Positions 57,201 to 64,000 of a DNA stretch of 64,000 nt are shown here, piece after piece (positions within the stretch are counted from its first letter, which is position 1; each line of letters starts with the position of its first letter). The translations under genes and the position numbers were made by a program. The stretch is from Otatea glauca (lineage: Eukaryota; Streptophyta; Magnoliopsida; Poales; Poaceae). The stretch lies in NCBI GenBank assembly GCA_036346275.1, contig CM070722.1, forward strand, positions 22,157,336 to 22,221,335. Reading direction: 5' to 3'. Under the pieces are notes generated by a model. That model was not told the DNA's origin and searched no databases. It saw only the letters and a list, made by a program, of their open reading frames with translations.

Positions 57201-58806
57201 GTGCGGTGACGTGGCTGCATCGCGCCACACGCGCTGTCGCAGATCGGCGGCCGACGCGCAGACGGCCAAGCGTGTCGCTACAGAGAGGTGGGCCGAGCTG
57301 AGCGGGTCGAAGTGAGCGGTTACCGGGCGAGAGGGGGCTCTTGGGCCAAGAGGAGATTCGGCCCAGATGGGTTTTTGGAAAATAAAATCATTTTCCGATT
57401 TTATATAATTCCAGAAATCCGAATAAAACCAAATAAATTCAAATAAATATCAAATAAATTCAGAAAAATCCCCAAAAATACAGAAAAATTCCTTGGAGCA
57501 CAAGGAACCCAACTAAAACTAAAATTCTTTAGTTTGACGAATAGTTTAGTCAAATTAAATCCTTTCATTATTTAGAAATTCAATTTAAGCTAGACTTAAT
57601 TCAAGTAAAATACAGATGGTTCAATTTTGAAATCAAACATTCCAAAACTCAAATTTTTGGGATGTTACAGTTAGCCCTTGCATGGCTATGTGTGTGGGTT
57701 AATCCTAGCCCTTAGATGAGTGCTCTAGGGTTGAGGGACTCATCCAAGGGTGGTAGGTGGCCCAAGAGTAGTATAAATAGAGGTGGAGGGGTAGCCTCCT
57801 TCCCTTGAAGGTGTTGAGGTTTTTGATGCTCATTTGAGCTTTGCCCACATGAATGTGAGGCTTTGTAACCTCCCCTTCCAGAAATGAAAGTTTTATCCAT
57901 CCACCTCTGAATTTATTTTGCGCATTTACATTATGTCTTTACTTTACGCAATTTAAATTCAGCATTTACTTTCCCGCAATTACATTCCCGTAATTTACTT
58001 TCAAGTAATTTGGATTTGCCTCCCCTCCTTCTAAATGCTGCTGATCTTGGATGTTTTGAGTGTGTTCATATGGTTTTACATCTCTTTTGCACTCTTGGAT
58101 TGAGTAGAGAACATCTTTTCTTTCAAGTTCCAACTTTGTTCAGAACTTGTTCTTCGCGTAGCAGTCAGTGTTTGATTTTTGTAAAAATATATAAAAATCC
58201 TTTTTGAGTGATTCTTGTTGGAGGAGGTGCGGGACTCTGATATACAGCTGCATAAAAATGTTGGAGTTCACTTTTTGCACCGTTTGGGCGCCATGAGGTG
58301 AAAACCGAGCCCCAAACTTTCTGCTCGAAGTTCTTGAGCATACTGTGTTCTTAGATTTGTCCTGTTTTTTGTGTAAGGAATTTTGAGGAGAAATTAGGTG
58401 GAGTTCTTCATGACTCTGATTCTCATAGGGAGAAAAATTCTCAGAATTTTGTGAGCTGCAGAAACCCACCAACCTCCTGTGCAAATTGAGGACAAGTTCT
58501 GGAAATTCTGCTTTTGCTTTTCTGAAAGTGACTTTTGTAATTTGAATTGATGTCCTTTCTAAAAGCAAGAGTTTGAATTGATTCCTCTTTATCTTGGACA
58601 CTAGACAACCAGGATTGTGACTCAAAAATCCCCACATATTTTATGGTACTTATCCATGCAAGCTTGGGGTACACATAGTTGTCTAGTTTTTCGGGTTTTT
58701 CACAATTTCCTTTGAGCGATCTTGTCGAGGTTTTTGTTGGAGTATTTTGGGGGAATTTTTATTTGCGACCATTCACCCCCCCTCTGTTCGCCATCTTGGT
58801 CCTTCA
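54263..58806 (+). mobile_element. Copia solo LTR in CACTA element 3, split by a Tekay-type solo LTR
   Basis: It begins TGAAGGACCATGTGG and ends TGGTCCTTCA with exact TCCGG duplications (54,258-54,262 and 58,807-58,811). Without the nested LTR and its duplicated GTTAG it is 1,639 bp, within one base of the 5' LTR of the full-length copia element at 6,735, and belongs to the same subfamily. The TATA box is at 57,772. Confidence 0.92.
54770..57669 (-). mobile_element. Tekay-type gypsy solo LTR, 2.9 kb
   Basis: It starts TGTCGGGACCCGG and ends GGGATGTTACA on +, flanked by exact GTTAG copies (54,765-54,769 and 57,670-57,674). It carries the conserved blocks seen in the other Tekay-type LTRs (55,431-55,480 and 56,201-56,233). 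The GC-rich part (56,540-57,330) yields long Arg/Ala-rich frames on both strands that are compositional. Confidence 0.92.
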
Positions 58807-58811
58807 TCCGG

Positions 58812-59309
58812 ATACACACCCCTCTTGACTTGTTGTCAAGACGTGTATTTGGAGAACAGTAGGGAGATGCTGCCAAAATTTTCTCTAGAGTTGTACACCA
58901 CCTTAGGATTTGCCCGAACCACATATCCTCGAATGGGATTAGGACCTAACCTAATTAGAGATTAGGAGTCATTGTTGATACGTACTTAGCTGGTCAACAG
59001 ATAGATGTTTCTTCAAGATCATTCAATTGTTAATGCTTCCACCCTTATATTCTTTCACTAAAGTCGAAAGGATTTCAAGCTTATTGCATTAGTTAATTCG
59101 ATACCATTGTTGATGTTTTGAATGTATGTCTCCTGAGTACGGAAATAAAAGCTCTTAAGTAGGGAAGAAGGCATCGGAAGTAAAATTATATATGTTGGAA
59201 CCCGTTCTCTATTTTTCAAAGGTAATTAAATAATATCTCAATATATATTTGAAATAGCTAGCTATCACTCCAGTTTTTCTTTGATTTATTGTGCGTAGTT
59301 TAATTGCAG
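58812..59309 (+). other. CACTA element 3: rest of leader and intron
   Basis: The right arm of the leader hairpin lies at 58,851-58,897. Sequence after it is AT-rich and ends in a good splice acceptor (TTTAATTGCAG, 59,299-59,309) directly before the TNP2 coding exon. Confidence 0.6.
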
Positions 59310-60753
59310 AAGGACTATGAAGAATGGATGTATCAGAAAAGCCGGGTGAGTGCTGAACTTCAGAGGGGTGTTAAGGAGTTCAAAAAAATTGCAGAAGAAG
59401 ACATGGTGAAGAGGGGTGTAAACTTCATATATTGTCCTTGCTTTGATTGCACCAACCTCAGGAGATTTAACAACTCAGCTCAAATTGAAGACCACTTGAT
59501 TCGACATGGCTTCATGGGGAATTACACGTGTTTGATCCATTATGGGAAGACAAGTAGTACCCATCCAATATGCAACGAAGACATGCTAGAACCCAATCAC
59601 GACTTGCAGCGTGATATGTTTGAAGAGGATAATTTAGAGCAAATGTTGCGAGATGTGGAGGAAAATTACACGGAAAAAGAGTTTAAAAAATTTAAAAGCT
59701 TGATGGAAGATGATGTCAAACCGTTGTTCTCGGGTTGCAAAGCGGAATACACCAAGTTAGGTTTGGTCCTTGCATTATTCAAACTGAAGGCAAAACACTG
59801 TTGGACAGAAAAAGTTTTAATGCACTTTTAGTTCTTCTATCGGATGTGCATCTAGAGGGAAACAAGTTGCCAACAAGCATTTATGAAGCGAAGAAGCTAC
59901 TATGTCCCATGGGAATGGAAATAGAAAGGATACATGTATGTCCGAATGATTGCATCTTGTACCGTAACGCGTATAAGGAACTGCACGTTTGTCCAGTTTG
60001 TGGTGTACCCTGGTACAAACAAAAGGAAGCGTAATGACAAGAAGTGTAAGAGATAGGATGATGGTGGTGAAGAGGTTATTAAAGGGGCACCGGCCAAGGT
60101 ATTGTGTTACTTGCCCATCATTTCCCATTTGGAGCGGTTGTTTGCAAATCCTAAAGAAGCAAAATTATTACGTTGGCATTATGAATCTCGAAAGGAAGAT
60201 GGCAAGCTGAGACACCCAGCTGATTCGGCTTAATGGAGAAACATCAATTGAAAATATGAGGAGTTTGGTGCCGAGATGAGGAACATAAGATTTGAATTGA
60301 GTATCGATGGAATGAATCTGTTTGGTAATATGAGTAGTCATCACAGCACTTGGACAGTTCTATTGTGTATTTATAATCTCCCACCTTAGTTGTGCATGAA
60401 GCGGAAGTATATCAAGATGTCGTTGCAAATCTCAGGACCCAAACAATCGGGAAATGATATTGATGTGTACCTTGCACTACTGATCGAGGATTTGGTAAAA
60501 TTGTGGAACGAGGGGGTTGCGGGGTGGGATGCATACAAAAGAGAGAACTTCATCCTACTGGATATGATATTTTGCACCATAAATGATTTCATGACCCTTG
60601 GTAATTTCGCGGGCTACAGTACGAAAGGAGCCAAAGTGTCTTATTTGTAAAGAGGAGATTGAGAGCTTATGGCTGCCGAATTCCAATAAAACTGTGTGCA
60701 TGGGTCATCGTAGGTTTCTACCTCGAAGTCATTGATACCATAAGATGGATGAC
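59310..60753 (+). pseudogene. TNP2-type CACTA transposase, 5' half, degenerate
   Basis: The exon opens KDYEEWMYQKSRVSAE after the acceptor. The Transpos_assoc domain follows (VNFIYCPCFDCTN, HLIRHGFMGNYTCLIHYG). A frameshift near 59,815 leads to LEGNKLPTSIYEAKKLLCP and ERIHVCPNDCILYRNAY. Another shift near 60,030 precedes LERLFANPKEAKLLRWHY. Stops occur where Trp is expected (SAW at about 60,230, PPW near 60,388). The core phrases SHHSTWTV, GNDIDVYL and CTINDFMTLGNFAGYSTKGA follow to 60,650. Homology ends near 60,750. It is clearly older and more decayed than the TNP2 at 1,477. Confidence 0.87.
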
Positions 60754-60877
60754 TTAAAGACCATGTGGAGGTCTACTCTTGATGGTGATGAGTTATTGAC
60801 ATCATTTAAGCATGCGGTGCTCAGGTTTGAGGTTGATTTGAAGTCTATTCCGAATTTGCGGTGCTACCACCCCTGAG
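60754..60877 (+). repeat. Copia-like LTR stub
   Basis: TTAAAGACCATGTGGAGG corresponds to the LTR start TGAAGGACCATGTGGAGG. The following text (GATGAGTTATTGAC, GGTGCTACCACCCC) matches the divergent subfamily at 28,149. It breaks off at the next retroelement, whose left border is 60,878. The rest may lie beyond the window. Confidence 0.6.
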
Positions 60878-61743
60878 TGATGGAAACGATGGCCTAATCT
60901 TCCGATAGGTAGTACTAAATTGATTAGTGGAGAACTCGATGTTGATGATCCAGCTTCCAATCAGAACTGATTTGAACCATGCAATCGCTACACCACGGCT
61001 CATTTGGTTATCAACCATGCACAAATATGGTTGACCTCGCCAAGAAGGCTTATCCCTGCATGCGAATCGAGAACATAAGCAAGAATGTAGAATATGCAAT
61101 CTGAAATTATGAATAATATTAAGTACACGAGTTAGGGTTCCACAAACTGATGTACGACGAAAAACTGACAGAGTGTCTAGTTGTAATCTAACTAAAACCC
61201 AAGTGTCTAAGATGATGGCTACTGAATATATGAGAGGGAGGCGGCGGCTAGGGTTGTGTGTGACTAGGGGGCACACACAACCTGGGCTTGGAACCCCACA
61301 CGCCTATAAGGCTTGAAACAGCCCAAAACAGCAATACGACACATTGTTTCGATGATTTCAGATGATCCGCAACTAATCTAGGGCTAGGACCATATCCATT
61401 GGAAAGATCTCATCGTTGTCTTTCTAAAAAGCACAAGAACTGCTCAATTGGACTCCGTGTGAGGGAGATATGCCCATTTTAATGCAGTATTGTCTGCTGA
61501 CTCCGAATTGAACACAAAGCCCAAATTGTGGACGACTTGTAGTCTGGCTTAATTTGGCATGGCAAGGGTGGAGTCCAGTTGGGGATGTGTTGTGTGGAGA
61601 TGATGGCATCCTTCAGAAAGTGCGCCAACTTGGAGTAGAGGTGGCCGGTTTGACTTGGTGTCAATTTGAATTGTGCCAATTAAGTGAGTGCTTACAGCTG
61701 TCCTCGTGGTGCTTCTCCCATATTCCTAAGTAGTAAAACATCA
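60878..61743 (-). repeat. Probable 3' LTR of the CRM-like element
   Basis: The left edge, TGATGGAAACG, follows CTGAG (possible target copy, 60,873-60,877). The right edge is placed at CATCA (61,739-61,743), because TGATG/CATCA pairs are typical of this group. The partner LTR is outside the window, so the right edge is tentative. The LTR holds the phrase GCAGGGATAAGCCTTCTTGG on the minus strand, like leader sequences of CRM elements. Confidence 0.5.
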
Positions 61744-63095
61744 CAAATATTTAGTAGCATTCCATCCTCAATATCATTAGTATGAATAGCGAGAAACAAG
61801 CTCACCTCATGATTTAATTTACGTGCACGAGCTCTTGTCATAGGACCATGATGTATGCGCGTATCCAAAGGACTGATGTCCTCATCATCCTCCACCTCTT
61901 GAATTGGAGTTGTCCTCGACTCAAGCTCATCCTCTTCTTCCATGTATTTATGGCTTTAAATCTAAAATATTATACGTCTTACCGAAATATGGAAGTTGGA
62001 GTAGAGGTGCATGTGTAAGCTTCTCTTTCAGCGTGTTAAAAGCTTGTTGTTGTGCTTGTTCACATTGGAAAGATACGCCCTTCTTTGTCAACTCATTTAG
62101 CGGGGCAGCAATGGTTCTAAAATCTTTCATGAAACGTCTATAGAAACTTGCAAGACCTTGAAAACTTCTCACATGTGTGACTGTCTCAGGGGTTGGCCAG
62201 CTCTTGATGGCTTCAATTTTTTGCTTCATCCACTTCAATTCCCTGTGGAGTAACAACAAAGTCAAGAAAAGAGACTCGATCCATGCAAAAGGTGCACTTC
62301 TCAAGATTACCAAACAAACGCGCATCTCTCAAAACATTAATAATAGCACGCAAATGTCTTATGTGTTCTTTATGTGACTTGCTATAGATCAAAATATCAT
62401 CAAAATATACCATCGCGAATTTTTCAATGAAAACACGTAAAACTTTGTTCATCAAACGCATGAAAGTGCTAGGTGCATTAGTTAAACCAAAAGGTATGAC
62501 TAACCACTCATATAAACCAAACTTAGTTTTAAAAGATGTTTTCCATTCATCCCAATTTCATTCTAATCTGGTGGTATCCACTAAGCAAGTCATTTTTTGT
62601 GAAAATAATAGAACCACTCAACTCATCAAGCATGTCGTCTAACCTAGGAATAGGATGACGATACCTTATTATGATATTGTTAATGGCCCTACAATCAACA
62701 CACATACGCCAACTACCGTCTTTTTTAGGAACCAAAAGAATAGGAACGACACAAGGACTAAGGCTTTCTCGTACGTACCCTCGGTCCGAAAGATCTTGGA
62801 CTTGTCACTGAATTTCCTTAGTTTCCTCTGGATTGGTCCTATATGTAGCACGGTTTGGCAAAGTCGCTCCCGGGATCAAATCAATTTGGTGCTCAATACC
62901 TCTGATAGGTGGCAGCCCCAGGGGTAACTCAACTGGAAACACATCCTCATACTCCTGCAAAAAGGTTAATGACAGCAGAGGCAAAGAGCTAGGAATATCA
63001 TTAAGTGAAAATAAAGCTTCTTTGCACATCATAGCACGGTGCATCATTCTCAGTAATGTCAGCAAGATTAGATTTTGTAGCAAGCATAACACCAC
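61692..63095 (-). pseudogene. CRM-like reverse transcriptase and pol C-terminus, broken
   Basis: From the right: PVELPLGLPPIRGIEHQIDL and GATLPNRATYRTNP lead into reverse transcriptase. Then MVPKKDGSWRMCVDCRAIN and FTKNDLLSGYHQIRM follow; Asn-Asp stands where Ile-Asp is usual, so the catalytic Asp itself is kept. After shifts come FGLTNAPSTFMRLMNKVL, VYFDDILIYSK and FQGLASFYRRFMKDF. At about 61,955 sequence jumps from the start of RNase H (PYFGKTYNI) to the tail IHHGPMTRARARKLNHE and NICDVLLLRNMGE, ending at TAA 61,692. The tail would overlap the LTR by about 50 bases. Confidence 0.82.
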
Positions 63096-63167
63096 TTTTC
63101 AATGTAATTACTTCGGACTTAGAACTAGGTGCTTTCTTGTCTTTCTTAGGTGGGAAAACGTTCTTAG

Positions 63168-64000
63168 CTACTTGCTAATTTTTAGATTCTGGTGCACCCT
63201 TTTTATTCTCATTTTGAGCTCTCTCTCTTTATCACATCGCACAATTTTAGCAGGTGTCATAGGAAGCAAAGTGATTTTCTTTTCTTTGTGCATAAGAGTG
63301 TATTTATTACTTCTACCATGATGAGTTGCATCAGTATCAAATTCCCATGGATGGCCTAATAGAAAAGAACATGCTTGCATAGGCACTACGTCGAAATCAG
63401 TAAAATCATGGTATGTTCCAATGGAAAAATGCACTCTCACAGTTTGTGTTACCTTCACCTTACCACTGCTGTTGAACCATTGAATATGGTATGGATAAGA
63501 ATGCGTACATGTAGTCAAACAAAGCTTGTTGACCAAATCTGAACTCACCAAGTTATTGCAGCTCCCACCATCAATTATCATACGAACACGACGGTCCTAG
63601 ACGATGAGATAAATCTAAAATAAATTATGGCGTGGTAGATTCTTCGCTTGTTCCATTTGAGCGCTCAACACTCACTGCACAATTATGGTCCTATAAAATT
63701 GTCCATGGCAGCGGTCTCTAAAATCTCCTCACCATCAATGTCCGTCTCATGGTCATCTTCATTATCAGCAATGTTAGCTGCAAGAGCATATTCATCCTCA
63801 ACATCACTAGCACTAATATACCCACCTTCTTCCGTGGCGATGTACGCTCGCTGACTTGGGCAATCCTTCATGACATGGCCCATTCCCTTGCAATGATGGC
63901 ACACAATGCCAGTCGTACGACCCGTGGAAGCAACCGATGAAGAGTTCTTCGTTGTTGCCTGCACAGTAGTAGATTTACTCACCTTGGGTGCATGTGATGG
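63168..64000 (-). pseudogene. CRM-like gag C-terminus and protease, broken
   Basis: The frame from 63,982 has a CCHC zinc knuckle, CHHCKGMGHVMKDC, followed by an acidic region (ASDVEDEYALAANIADNEDD). After a gap with stops (63,600-63,680), the protease reads MIIDGGSCNNLVSSDLV, with the D-G-G variant usual in this group, then SYPYHIQWFNSSGKVKV, CSFLLGHPWEFDTDATHHG and MHKEKKITLLPMTPAKIV. Gag upstream of the knuckle lies beyond the window. Confidence 0.82.

Larger units (their letters stand above)
53205..60753 (+). mobile_element. CACTA element 3, 3' truncated
   Basis: It starts CACTACTACAGAATGGTAC, then a subterminal array, leader with hairpins, and a degenerate TNP2 gene (59,310-60,753). A copia solo LTR with its own nested LTR (54,263-58,806) splits the leader. 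Homology to TNP2 stops at about 60,753, where a copia-like LTR stub begins. The 3' half of the element, including any second gene and the 3' terminus, is absent from the window. Confidence 0.85.
60878..64000 (-). mobile_element. CRM-like Ty3-gypsy chromovirus with internal deletion, runs off the window
   Basis: On the minus strand, zinc knuckle, protease and reverse transcriptase appear in that order from the right. Then the frame jumps straight to a C-terminal tail (GPMTRARARKLNHE) that normally follows integrase, so RNase H and integrase are deleted near 61,955. The probable 3' LTR is 60,878-61,743, with ends TGATG and CATCA. LTRs with these ends and about 0.9 kb, and a coding frame that enters the LTR, fit the CRM/CRR group of centromere-enriched chromoviruses. 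The 5' part lies outside. The lineage is an inference. Confidence 0.7.

Noticed and set aside
56515..57315. Frames up to 183 codons, Arg/Ala-rich, on both strands
   Set aside because: They are in the GC-rich block of the Tekay-type solo LTR; the equivalent block in sister LTRs (37,150-38,200, 51,300-52,250) has different frames, so coding is not conserved.
54214..58897. Known CACTA-borne miR820 precursor
   Set aside because: The hairpin sequence does not contain the mature miR820 sequence as I know it. Only a general similarity in setting remains.

Overview
This window is a stretch of a large, repeat-rich grass (Poaceae) nuclear genome. I found no intact host gene. Nearly all of it is nested transposable elements: CACTA (En/Spm) DNA transposons, a Ty1-copia element of the Opie/SIRE type, Ty3-gypsy chromoviruses (Tekay type and probably CRM type), a relic that looks like a Tat-lineage retrotransposon, one SINE and one LINE fragment. 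The grass assignment rests on the CACTA TNP2/Transposase_24 pair, the LTR types and the SINE form. The species cannot be fixed from the sequence. The make-up suggests heterochromatin, possibly pericentromeric.

Layout from left to right. (1) 526 to about 21,400: CACTA element 1 in + orientation. It has an intact 5' end, a nearly complete TNP2 transposase gene (1,477-4,675), an unexpected internal repeat array (5,020-5,275) and a decayed second gene (18,555-21,305). A full-length copia element with 1.64-kb LTRs (6,735-17,839, target duplication TGGTA) sits inside it. (2) 21,426-23,971: a 2.5-kb retrotransposon remnant (target duplication GATAC) that keeps one LTR and an opposite-strand plant-mobile-domain gene. 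(3) 23,977-25,449: LTR-like debris with a tRNA-derived SINE. (4) 25,450-35,357 plus 52,669-52,787: CACTA-family sequence holding exon fragments of two host genes, a SEC12/PHF1-like WD40 protein and an ARID/Hsp20-like protein, both on the minus strand. It is split by a copia solo LTR (28,149-33,576), which itself contains a Tekay-type solo LTR (28,406-32,032). (5) 35,358-52,668: a 17.3-kb Tekay chromovirus on the minus strand (target duplication ATAAC) whose reverse transcriptase is split by a 5.2-kb solo LTR (41,008-46,232, target duplication CGGGA). (6) 53,205-60,753: CACTA element 3 in + orientation, head to head with the CACTA end at 52,787. Its leader carries long hairpins and is split by a copia solo LTR (54,263-58,806, target duplication TCCGG) that contains a Tekay-type solo LTR (54,770-57,669, target duplication GTTAG). 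(7) 60,754-64,000: a copia-like LTR stub broken by a CRM-like chromovirus on the minus strand that runs off the window.

The genes form element systems rather than host pathways. TNP2 and the Transposase_24 gene would mobilise CACTA elements by binding the subterminal repeats. Gag, protease, integrase, reverse transcriptase and RNase H would drive the retroelements. Every coding region I examined has stops or frameshifts, so none looks autonomous now. Several nonsense changes look like C-to-T or G-to-A transitions, as expected of methylated, silenced repeats. Exact target-site duplications at eight insertions allow the order of insertion to be read over three to four nesting levels.
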